Assembly: GCA_921293015.1 (NCBI GenBank)
Contig: OV121081.1
Location: 70,139,022 to 70,203,021 of the forward strand
Length of the DNA stretch: 64,000 bases
Source of the DNA: Phorcus lineatus
Taxonomy: Eukaryota > Mollusca > Gastropoda > Trochida > Trochidae
Reading direction: 5' to 3'
The notes beneath the pieces are model-generated. The model was given only the letters and a program-made list of their open reading frames with translations. It was not told where the DNA came from and did not search any database. Position numbers and translations under genes: made by a program. Each line of letters starts with the position of its first letter. Within the stretch, counting starts at the first letter, position 1. Positions 12,290 to 24,065 of this stretch are shown here, one piece after another.

Positions 12290-13484
12290 TAACATTTAAT
12301 ATTAATAATTCATTTTGATAATGAAGTTGAAGAAGAGTTGTGTTGAATTTTGTCTGAAGATGAATTTGTGTGATTTACCTCTCCTTCTAGTAAATATGAC
12401 TTGTCAGACAGTAAAGCACCTGTTTATGATAGAACATTAGTTATTTCAGTCCAGTAATTGCAAATTTCTAAATGTGAAAGATACATAAAGTATGAGAAAT
12501 GTTGAAGTTGTACTATAAGCAATATCAGATTGATGGTTTCTGTAACAATTACACTTCACAAGTCCCGACATGATTCATCACCTTGATATAAAATACAGAA
12601 TTTCATCAAATCAACTTGATTAAATCCATAACTATCAGACTGAGCAGTATGTTCTTACAAGTATAGATGCCTTACTAAAACCTGACATTTTCTCATTATA
12701 TGAAGTTATTGTCTATTACTGCCCAGGTAATATTTCATCCATTAGCGTCACCAGGTAAAGAGTGTACAGTACATACATGATGAAATGTAGATAAGCTGCA
12801 TCACGTTGTGTACACCGACACCATGAGACTGCATAGCTTGATGATAACGATGATATAGGCCAGTGCAGCTTTGACTTACACATTTTTTCCTATCATCGTA
12901 ACAAATACATTTTTCTAATTATCTGTACTATCACATTGTGAAACCTTCCAAAACATTAACTATAACCCATACAGTATGATGACATAAAGCACTGTAAGGC
13001 TTTGATGATTTATCTATCACAATAAGCTAATTATCCTGAGTGCCACATGATAGGAACTATAATTTATATAAACTATGATCTATATAAAGTACCAAGTTTT
13101 ATCAACACTTGGAAGAAGACAGTTGCCGGCTAGAGTTAAGAGACATGTCTGAACCAGAGTGTGGGGGATGGGAGACAACTAGAAGAAGTCACATCTAATA
13201 CATCTACTTACAGCATTTCATCATACATGATACCAAACAAAAACAATTGTCTCCATATCCTAATGAAATAATAATTTGAAAATTGCATAAAACATTAGTC
13301 TCTCAGATATGTTACTGAAATGACAATGTGTTCCGTAAGGAAGTACTGACAGTAGACTTTTTTACCTACCTGTGACAAATGAAATGAGCAGCACTTGTAC
13401 AGCCAGAACTATTCCAAGTTTGAAGTGAAGTACCACAATATGACGGTCACTGACCATTGTGGTACCACAATAAGATCCCAGAAA
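12290..13484. other. intergenic, no recognisable feature
   Basis: AT-rich, no repeat or coding signal that I can support. Confidence 0.4.
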
Positions 13485-13520
13485 CTCTCTCCCTCCCTCC
13501 CTCACTCACTCACTCACACA
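13485..13520. repeat. CT-rich microsatellite, (CTCC)n then (CTCA)n
   Basis: CTCC repeats pass directly into CTCA repeats and end in CACACA. Confidence 0.85.
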
Positions 13521-16500
13521 AGTAGCCAAGTATCCCCATAGTGATCCGGTCTGCATCCTGGAATTGAACACTCACACTGCTTTAACATCTTTAAGTTCCA
13601 CAGAATAACACTTTGGATAAATCCTGTATTATGCCATCCCTTCCTGCTAGCGAGGGAAACACATTCTACATACTACCGCACTAGAAAAAGTGAAGCGATT
13701 GCTATTCTACAGCATGGGCACTCATCCCTTACGTATATTGATTTATATTGGAGCGGTGCGAACACTTGAATACTCCACACTTCTGTCCTTGTGCCCTTCC
13801 ATCGCTACTCTTCACTTATTTTTCAACTTTTCTACCAGTGTCCTACAGCTGATAGTGAATTTTGAGGTAATGAATTGCAGTTGTTACAATTTGATTCTTT
13901 GCCCTCATAAAAACTTGGCATGAAGCTGTAGAGAAGATTGTTTGATCTAGTGAAGCACAAACTTGGATTAAGGATGAAAGTCGCTATGATGACAGTCCGG
14001 TGGTTGATCACACCGCAGGCGGGCAGGGAAGGTGGTGGGGAATTAGCACAAGTCCAGCGCAAGGTCCTGTAAGTAATTGAAAGATGTGGCTGCTTGTGTC
14101 ACCATGGTTAGGCAGCCCAAGGATCTTGAGGGCCGCTCTAGTCTGCGATGCCCGTTATGTGATTGTACGTGTTGCGTGGATGGAGGGATCACCTGAATCC
14201 TACTTCTAGTATCACACAGGGATCATTCTAGTAATCAGCGACAGTTTGGTGTGATCATTTCCGTGTGGGCTCCCCTTTCTGGCATCCTTTTAACACAGAG
14301 CAATCATGTTTGATTCACTGCATCTGCCCTCAGGTTGTCAAGGAAAGCTAAAAAATGTGGCTTTTATTTGCAAGCTTCCTTAATGCAAGAGATTGGATTC
14401 AGTATGACTTGTTTTGTTAAAACAAATTAAACGCTCTCCCTGTCCACAAATATTGAGTATTTTTAATCTTAGGGTTAAAGAAATAAATTACAGCTGAGGG
14501 TGATAGTGGAGCTAAACTGACATGGTGACCAGTTTGGCCTGGATGGGACAAGGCCGGCAAATTGATAAGGCTGGCTTGGGCAATGAGTCCCCTCTGGTAT
14601 TGGAGGGTCTCTCATCACACAGTAAAAGTGAGCAGATAGATTGCATGTTTAATTGATGTTAAAACTAGCCAATCACGTTAGCAGCATAGGCTGGCTCCTG
14701 GCCTGACCATCTTACGCTAGTTTGGTTATCAGGAAAGAGTTTGACTTTAGGATAATCAATAGCCATTATTGACTGCAGTCTGAACTGATTACCAAACTCT
14801 TTACAAATTTGTGTCGATTGGCTAACTGCAGGCTCAAATGGGGTGTTACACGTGCCTGCCGCCGTCCCAGATTAGCAGCTTACTTGAGGTTAAGCTGATT
14901 GTGAGATGTGACCCTTGTCAGTCTTCCTTGCCTCTTCCCTGCATCCTCAGCCTGTCTATCTACTGCCTCCTGGCTGCTGAGTCCCGCCTGCTTCTCCCTG
15001 CTTCATATGGATGCAGCAGCCCAAGTTACAGACAAGCTCACCAAGACTCTGCTTTAGAACTCTCTGCTACTCATTACCACAGACTGAAACAAAGCATCGC
15101 TTTAACTTCTTCATACTTCTCCTCCTCCTCGCCACATCTACCCTCGGGTTGTGATTACTTTGCAGAGGATCGATAGCGCGTGTTAAGGGGAGGGGAGGGT
15201 CAAAGGGTAGAGGGGGATTAGGGTGGATTTCAACAGATCTCAACATTGACAGCATTTTATTGGTTTCTTATGCTCTAATCATCTTGTTGAAACTTGTTAT
15301 GGCTGTATTTCAAATACATTTCATTGACCTCAGTGTCAATAAGCAGATATTTCATTTGAATTAGTAGGATAGGGATAGGCTTGAGGCATATTGTATAATG
15401 AAATATGATTCCCTAACTTAACAGCGCACTACTCAGATAGCTTCAAAGCATTTAACATTTAGTGATTAAAGAATTATCTAAATTGCCAATTAAACCTTCC
15501 TTGATTTTCCTTCAGAATTGATAATAAAATTTTGATAATCAAACCAAAAAATCAATACTCCTTCCATTACTTTGAAATAATTCTAAACATAAATCTATTT
15601 AAATCAAATTAAGACTACTTAAACATTTCTGTTAAAAGAAACCAGTATCATTTGTGATTTTATTTACTTAACATTACGCTAGAGGTCAATAAACTATGCC
15701 CGGGCCTGTTTTCCCGTGTGTCTTTGGAGATCTTGATAAAAATAAACAAAACAAGTAATTTATTCTGCATGGTTTTATCAGTAATAATCTGATATGATTT
15801 CAATATAACTTTTATTCAGAAAGTATTTTCAGTAGATGACTATGATACATGAATTACAGGCAGGTTAACTTTAATTTAGTGTAAAAATGAAACACAAAAC
15901 AAACAAAACCACATCATTTCCATTTTTCACAGAGCTTATAATTACAAAGGAAATAAGATATGTCATATGGTGAAGTTCCTACGATAACAGTTTGTATAAT
16001 GGAGAATATAAAGACTGTAAAAACAGAGTCATGATATACGAGAGAGTCATTTACAACTCAGAGGGATTTGCATAGGAGAGAAATGTTTGATTTTATCTTA
16101 ATTAGTCATATTTGCTCAAAACGAAATATGAGGAGCAGCTGTCAAATTACAATTTACACAATCCCTGAGCATAATAGGGAGAAAATGCTGCCTCGTGTTG
16201 AAAGTGATCTTTGGACACAATGGCTTGTCAAATACTGCTCTATGTTGATGGTAACCTATGGCTTGTCAAATACTGCTCTATGTTGATGGTAATCCGTTGG
16301 TTGTGGTCAGCGATTGACTCTGACAGCTTGACCAGTGGAGGATTTGCTCGGTGTCCATGTTTGTTTGCAGAAGCAGCACCAGTAACTGACAGGCTTAATT
16401 TCCTGTGTGACTGTCCGTGAAGAATTATTCCTTTGAGCGACCCTGTTTCGACCAGTCCGGCTACTAGACCTCCGGTAGGACTGGCCAGTCCGATATTGTT

Positions 16501-19500
16501 TCACTTGAAACTTGTTGGATAGTTCTCACTTTCTCTGCATCAGGTCTGGGACCAGCCATTAGTCCTGGAGAGAGAGGCCAGCCTTAGGTCTGGGACAACA
16601 TGGAGTTTGACAACATATCAAACATGTCGCAAATCTCTTATCACACAGTTTAAGACGTATTCCACTTTTAAATACCCTTCAAGGACTTAATGTCATGTTT
16701 ATGAATTGAATAAGAGATGATGGTTTTGTTTTTTCTTTTCCATATCACATCACTTTCATCTGGCTACAGTCTTTACACTGGTCTCCATATTGGCTCTGAA
16801 AAGTCAGGGTTTTATATGTTATATTTTGCAATCAAAACACTTCCATGTACCCCAATTGTTGGGTATTATTTGAATTCATTACCTACCCAGGGCAATCATA
16901 TTGGGGTTCATATTTTTTATACAATGTCCTTGGGCTAAATATCAATTTTTCATTGTAACATCACATCATAAAAAATGCTTTGACGTCACAGTTTGCCAAA
17001 GGTGACGACGGCAGGTAAACCACCTATCATTGGAGGTTGATTTTGATAAGTCCTCATAACTTCCTAAGAAACAGAATATCAGATTTGTATCAATGACATA
17101 CTATGTGCTACATACAACTCATGCCTAAATATCAGTCTCTCTCTCAATCTAGCTTGGGAAATACTAATATTCAGGCACTCATGTTGTAAACATAGTGTCA
17201 TGGACACTCATTTAATATCTTCTATGTATAAACTGCTTCAAGGATCAATTCTGGAAGAAAACCTTCAGCAGCATTGTAACTGTCTACTCCATCTAAACAT
17301 GAAGACCTCAACCAGAACAAACAAACCAGACAGTAGCAATTCAATCAATTCAACTTTGATGTAGCTTAATTTTCTATTGTTTAAGCAATCTACCAAAACT
17401 TAAGTGAACCTTAGTCAGTAGATTATAGTATTTCATCAAGACCCTTGAGCAAAAACTTTCTGAAGTCTTTTTGAGTCTAGAAAATGTTGGCAAAGCTGGT
17501 TGCCTCAGTTCTTTGGGACTCCTTTTCATTCTATTTCATATCAAACATTTAAAAGTTAAAATTACATTCAATAAACATATTTAAGGGACTACATGTTAGT
17601 CAAATAGTTTTAAACTGAGTTAAGATCACCAAAGAACTCTGGGTGAACTTTAGACTTGTTGAAGCATTACATACAACAAAATACCTAAAAACTTGGATGT
17701 TGGAGGTCTGTCCATGACAACCATTAGCAACAACTGAACTTTTCTAAGAATCTGTCTTTTCCTATGAATAAATTTGTTACAGCGCTTGGTTTCAGTCAGA
17801 TATAAAGTTCTCTATAGACAGTATTGTACTGTTATAAGAATACCATAAAACGTGTAATTGAGTCATCATTTTTCTTTCAGAAGATTTTGACAGTTCCTTT
17901 TTTCTGAGTCTTGTGAAATCAGATCGTATGTCATTCATCTCTGTCTGATGGAAATATCTGCAACTTCTTCATCATTGATTCCTTCGTTTCTATTCACAGA
18001 GGAGTCTTTAACAATTCAACCCTTTCATAGAAGAAAATAAAATTCAAATGGTTTTGCTGAAGGTGCCATATCCATGGACAAAGTCAGTTGGAAGATGGTA
18101 TCCCAGCAGACAGATATTTTTATAACATTTGATAGATACCTTCAGGGACCTCTTGACAGGATTAATGCCGCCTCGACCAAATTCAATTTAAAAACCACTT
18201 ACAATGAACTAAAATATTTCTTTTTAAATCAAAATTTACTTCTGCCAGAGGTAAAACAATCAGAGCTAGACATTTAAAACTTTTAAATGTAACATTAAAT
18301 AATGATCAATATCATTGTTCCATTACATCATATTGACAAAAACGGCGTTCTGATATTTGTGATAATGAAAACATCCCAGCCGGCAATCAAAGTAGAAAGA
18401 CTCTTTATAAGAGAATATCATCCGACTTTCTGATCCAGCTACATCCCCTGCAAGGCAGAACTTATGCAAATCTCAATCCTTATGTTTTAAACCTTGTCTA
18501 AACCTTGTTTTTTTGCACCACAATTTGTGGTCCAAGTTCAGCTAGATATAACTAGCAAAGTTTGAAGAGATTCTGATTGGATGATCAAGTTAAATGTAGT
18601 ACGTATGCTGAAGAGCTGCAACAGAAAGGTTAAGAAATGCAACTTGATTCATGGCCTATATAACAGACCCTAACCATTTTACCTTATGCAAAATCATCTC
18701 CACGGAAGCATGTGTTAAAGCTCGACAGTCAGGAGAGAAAGGAGCATGTAATGGAAGATCTCTTCTTTATGTTTCACCCATAGATGATCTTTCCTAATCT
18801 GTGCATCTTCTTTTTGCTAAATTTAGAAAGAAGTTATAGTGTGAAATTAACATGGCCTCACCTCAATGAAACAACAGCGACCATAACATTGTGATTATGT
18901 GTGACAACTATGAGCAGTGGATATAATAAGTAAGGCCCAGCTGGCAACTCTTGGAGTATTGAATGAATTTGCATTTTGAAGAATTTACTGAAAAAACACT
19001 ACTTTTTAAAAACTTATTTCATATACAGCTACCAGATACTAATCAAGCAATGATATAAATGTAGTATCAATAACAACTTCCTAAAATAATAAAAATTTCA
19101 AAGACACATAAAAAAACCTGAAACACACTTAGTTTAGTTGTTTGATAAACTTTTTTGAAAAAGATGCTAAAAGAAATAACATGAAAAATTGTTTTTGTTG
19201 ATATGAGTTTAAAAGAACATATTTGTAACCATTTAAACTACCGGGTTTCAAATATAGAAAATTAATAAAAATGTAATCAGACTTGTATTTCATGACATGT
19301 TTGTATATAGATTTCTAAAAACAAGGCTTTTTCTTTGAAAGATTATAGTGATAATAGAGAATTTTCAAATAAAATGAAGCTTTAAATACTTTGCTGTAAA
19401 GAAGAATAATTTGAAGCATCAAACGTGTAAATTTCCCTACAATGGAAAAGTTAAGTGAACCAATTTTCAGTCAACCCATTGGTTATTAAAGCTGTTTCTT

Positions 19501-20084
19501 CAATTCATTTAAATTTCATGTCATTATAGTTGGTGGTCAGGTGAATAGCTTTGTAAAATCCACTCATGAGTGAGTGCTTGATTATTTGATTAATTAAATA
19601 ACCAATTTTCAAACAATTTTGTCAATCGGTGAAATTGATTTTCACAAATGTCAACATAGCAAGAAGACACCAGGCATTGTGCTGGTTAATTTCAGGTGGG
19701 GCCAACAAGCACATTAGGCTTGAGGGATTCCAATGCTGTCAAATTTAGAGACGGGTTTATAGATTTTTCAAACCCAAACGACAGTAAAGACTATAAAGTG
19801 TTGCAACACTACCCTTCAGGCTAAGTAATCATTACACTAAAGGTTATCCTCATAGGCTCAGGATACTCCTCGTCAGGGAGATTGTTTCTTCAGTTAGATT
19901 ATCCGAGCATACCTCACGTTACTATACCACAATCACAACTGGATCCAGGTGGGGTAAGAGGAAGAGTTTCACCCCCTTCCCTCCCCATTCCTTCAAAATA
20001 TTCATTACACAAATTCAGTTTGTTAACATTAACCGCCAGTGTGATTCCATCTCCTCCTTTTTAGATACATGAGCCCAGCTAGTT
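13521..20084. other. intergenic; regulatory-looking block at 14480-15180, small 38-bp duplication at 16220
   Basis: 14480-15180 is the longest less-AT-rich stretch in the first half of the window. It includes CCAATCACGTTAGC, GGTTATCAGG and repeated GGCTGG/GGCCTGG motifs, and carries no recognisable protein despite a 112-codon frame. At 16220-16295 a 38-bp unit beginning TGGCTTGTCAAATACTGC occurs twice in tandem. The remainder is plain AT-rich DNA. Confidence 0.35.
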
Positions 20085-20192
20085 GCGGATCCAAGAATTT
20101 TGAAAAGGGGGGGTTCGGATTCAGAAATTGTCAACAGAGGGGGGGGGGGGGAGATATATGATTTACTATGGTCCAGATTCTGAAATTGTCAA

Positions 20193-20224
<32 letters not shown>

Positions 20225-20360
20225 GCTATTGTTACGTTATATATGTTTTACTATAAAACCATTCATATTTCAAATTATTTTTATTGACTTGAATCTATAA
20301 TTGATTTTCAATAGGGGGGGTCCGGACCCCCTGAACCCCCCCCCCCCCCCTTGGATCCGC
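20085..20360. mobile_element. poly-G foldback element with GCGGATCCAAG ends
   Basis: GCGGATCCAAG at 20085-20095 is matched by its exact reverse complement CTTGGATCCGC at 20350-20360. Inside are a 13-G run (20139-20151), a 30-G run (20193-20222) and a C-rich right arm around the palindrome GGGGTCCGGACCCC. Two ~55-bp subunits each contain GAAATTGTCAA followed by a G run. Similar G-rich foldback elements are common in invertebrate genomes. Long G runs are error-prone in assemblies, so their exact lengths are uncertain. Confidence 0.6.
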
Positions 20361-21309
20361 CCCCTTTTCCCATTCATATCATAATTATGGTCAACAAATG
20401 ACAACTCATGTATCTGCTCATAATAATTTTTACTTGATACCACCATGCCCTCCATGAGGCTTGAATTCAGTGGAAGCATCAGACACTGTAGTACACAACA
20501 GCTCTAACCTACAACATGTCCATGAGCGTTTCCTCTACTATCTAACAACACTCCCTTCACTGGTCATAAACCGACTAGCTTCGCTCGTCTGAATAGTGAA
20601 AAAATGTAAATTTTATGAAGGACACAAATTAATGAAAATGTGTATTACAACAAAAGAATTCCATAAAATCTTGATGAGTGAAATTCAAAATCAAATGATT
20701 AATCAAACGGTGATTGGTGGAGAGCTTTGGTGAATTAACAACAATAAAACATGTAGTCTTTGTTCCTACTCATCACTCTGTTTAATCATTCATAAGGATG
20801 AGAGAAATGAACACATGTTGAACTCCTACATATGCAATAAGATACGACACAGCTGTTGGCTCTCTGCATTATGAATGTGCATTTTAATTGTGCATGAATT
20901 CTCAGAGGACCGTGTAATGAGATATTTGTTATAACTCATACTGCAGAATTAAAGATTCATCCCGCGGTGAGATAGCAACCATTTGACTGTCAGACTATTC
21001 AAGTGGGCCCTCGTCTTAAGTTAGCTTCCGTTTCTACGTTATTAATGTGTGTCTGCCGAGACATAAAAGATTAAGAGATGTATGTTTTTGTTTCCACTCG
21101 AGACGCAAATCAATATTTTTCTATGTGACTTGAATTTTGGATAATGTGCTTTCAATTGTTTAAATTTTGAACATTTTGTAGCATTTCTTTCATAAAGGCA
21201 TTTATATGGAAGAAAACAAGCAGACAGAGTCAGCCAAAGGGAAAGGGTAGTTAAGGATACTAGTTGTGGAATATTGAACAGTGATCATGTTGTTTTTCTA
21301 CAAACAACC
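20361..21309. other. intergenic; regulatory-looking block at 20840-21090
   Basis: 20840-21090 shows less AT-rich sequence with TTAATTGTGC, TCATGCGG-like and TTATTAATG cores. No gene or repeat seen. Confidence 0.3.
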
Positions 21310-21992
21310 TTTAAGAAATCCTATGTTACGTTTCCATGGAAACGGGTAAAAATAAAAATGCAAAGAAGTTGAAAACCCCAAAAGGCACATCTCCGCATGA
21401 TGCCCGTTGCACATACCAAGTTTCGTCGAGATAGGTCTCACCGTTTTGGAGTTGTGCTCCGGAAACATTATCGGGACGGACGGACGAACGGACGGATGAA
21501 CGGATAAAATGCAAAGAAGTTGAAAACCCCAAAAGGCACATCTACGCATGATGCCCGTTGCACATACCAAGTTTCGTCGAGCTAGGTCTCACAGTTTTGG
21601 AGTTGTGGGCCGGAAACGAAATCCTATGTTACGTTTCCATGGAAACGGGTAAAAATAAAAATGCAAACAAGTTGAAAACCCCAAAAGGCAAATCTCCGCA
21701 TGATGCCCATTGCAAATACCAAGTTTCGTCGAGCTAGGTCTCACAGTTTTGGAGTTGTGGGCCGGAAACGAAATCCTATGTTACGTTTCCATGGAAACGG
21801 GTAAAAATAAAAATGCAAACAAGTTGAAAACCCCAAAAGGCACATCTCCGCATGATGCCCGTTGCACATACCAAGTTTCGTCGAGATAGGTCTCACCGTT
21901 TTGGAGTTGTGCTCCGGTAACATTATCGGGACGAACGGACGGACAGAGACCATTTCAATATCCCCCGCCAACTACGTTGGGCAGGGGATAAT
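21310..21992. repeat. tandem ~152-bp-unit repeat with palindromes and terminal hairpin
   Basis: Four units start at about 21361, 21512, 21664 and 21816 (spacing 151-152 bp). Three carry the perfect 14-bp palindrome GTTTCCATGGAAAC upstream of CAAA[GC]AAGTTGAAAACCCC; the second unit lacks it because a CGGA/CGAA-rich stretch precedes it. The block ends in a hairpin at ~21958-21991 (TATCCCC pairing with GGGGATA around CCAACTACGTTGG). Short frames across it are shadows of the repeat. It looks like a dispersed non-coding mobile element that expanded in tandem; I cannot name the family. Confidence 0.7.
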
Positions 21993-23843
21993 AAAATTAA
22001 GCTACGGAATGATAATTAGGTATTTATTTATAACTCATTCCAGTTATATTGTGAATGAAATCATTTTTTTTACTTATAGTCTTGAAAATTGAATAAACAT
22101 ACATTTCCATGATTCAAGAAGTAAGATTTGTTAGGATACTTTTAGTAAATTGCAAAATTTGAGGTTATCTATTGGTTTCATCATATCTTTATTTAAACTT
22201 TGTATCATGATTTTGAAATACAGTTTTTAACAAGTACTTAACAAATGTCAATAGGGAAATGAATATGTCTATCTTCAACTAAAAGAAACATATCTCATAT
22301 AATGATCAACACCACTATTCATTGGGACAATTTATAAATGATAAAGAAAGGTAGGAGAACATCTAGCTTCTTACAAATGCATCATCATTTTCATTGTCAA
22401 GTGATGGTGTGCAACACAGTGTTGTACTGCAGTGGTCATCATGCTGGCAATACTCTCTTTTATTACCCATGGGGTGATACATAGGTAACAGCATATTTTC
22501 AATATGAGCACATGTGCTAATAACACTCTTACATAGCAATGATTGTTTCAGTGTATTTTGTCATTTGAGATGGCATAAAACCACTCAAAACAGACAATTT
22601 TCTGGATGCTTCTATACGGTTCACATGGAGATAAATTGTTAAAAAAGAAATTATCACACTAGAAAGTATGTCAAATGACTTTTACAAAACTTTGGCAAAT
22701 TTGTGTATAACCCTTGCTTGCTCAGGTACTACAAAAAATTCACACTCATTTTGTATAATCAAACGACACTCTATGATGATAATGTCTATGTAGCCACGGG
22801 TGAGAGACTTCATCCACTTTGCTACAGTTCACCAAGCTGCATAAATAGGTACCTGAATTCAAGAAGAAGAGAACCATATGGCCGTGAAGCAATTAATGGC
22901 AGCATCTGAAGTACAATTCCCTCAGGGTAACAAAGTACCGCTGGCCAGCAGTAATATATGGTCACTATAATCATAATGGCCAAACCAAATAATTGTCATT
23001 CTACCATGACAGTGCTCAATACTGAATTCTGAGTGATTGATATGTACAATGGGTTACTGGGCATCAATTCACAATTCAACCTGCTCTAATTGCCGGGATA
23101 TTTTTTTACAATAATAGACGTTTAAACTGGCTAAGTGGTAACTATAAGAGCTAGTTTTCTGCCAGTGAGATTATTCTTTTTTCATAAGGTATCAGCAACG
23201 TTGGTTTGTGTTATACAGAAACATTAAAGTGAATATTTCTTTTTTTTTAAATAAATACTTAATTGATCAATTGAGAGCAGGTTACATCAGGTCCATGGTC
23301 CATCACAGCGCACTTCTTTTGTATCCAATTACAATACAATATCATTTATGCGAGAGCATCTGGTATCACAGTCAATACTCAGTTGTGCAAATTTCTTCCA
23401 TATTTTATGTATACCAAAGATAATGTAGTCATTTAAAAATGAAATTAATTTCAATAAGCAAATAATTTGAATTTAACTATACACAGTTAGTTGCAAAATA
23501 GACCATGTAGTTTTAACCCAGTAAACATCACTTGTCTAAAATCTTTCAAATGAGACACAGCAAGAATCAATGAATGTTTAATGATTTAGAAAAATAATAA
23601 CATATTTATGAAAACTGAATTAATAATGACTCCAATGCAAATGAAAAAATATACGCTAACATAATAAACTGAACCAACCAACAAAAAATATGTACCTACA
23701 GAGTTGTAGTGGATGGACAGACTTTCTTATAACTCATCTCATAACATCTTGAAGTGCACAGAGCACTTCAAAAGATTGATGAAATTGCTGAAGATTTGAA
23801 ACTAATGAGAATACATCCATGTTCAATAAGAAATCTGTCCTGT
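21993..23843. other. intergenic, no recognisable feature
   Basis: AT-rich; only short chance frames. Confidence 0.4.
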
Positions 23844-23941
23844 CACAAAGCAACCTTAACTAAGGTTAACCTTAACTCCCATACTTTAACATTGCACTAA
23901 GGTTACCTTAAGAACTTATGATCACCTTAGGGCGCTTTGTG
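23844..23941. mobile_element. ~98-bp MITE with CACAAAGC termini
   Basis: CACAAAGC at the left is mirrored by GCTTTGTG at the right, and inside are several ACTAAGGTTA/TTAACCTTA palindromic pieces. Short, non-coding, with inverted termini: a MITE or MITE fragment. Confidence 0.55.
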
Positions 23942-23974
23942 AAAGAAGGCTCAGATAAATGAGAAGGTGAATTC

Positions 23975-24065
23975 GGTAAAATAAAACAAGAATTAAAAGT
24001 GAAGCCCTTCATCGGCGCAACGAATGTGAAATACCTTGCTAAGGCATTACTAAACATTGATAATT
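23975..24065 (+). repeat. dispersed repeat, copy A (partner at 62180)
   Basis: Shares order and sequence with 62180-62268: AAAATAAAACAAG, AAGTGAAG, TTCATCG and a GCTAAGGCATT-type segment, about 70% identical by eye. Family unknown. Confidence 0.5.

Noticed and set aside
14838-15176. 112-codon + strand frame
   Set aside because: Ser/Leu-rich without a domain; better explained by the less AT-rich base composition of the block.
21298-21971. Overlapping minus-strand frames with similar 70-90-residue products
   Set aside because: They are translations of the 152-bp repeat units and differ only with unit variation.
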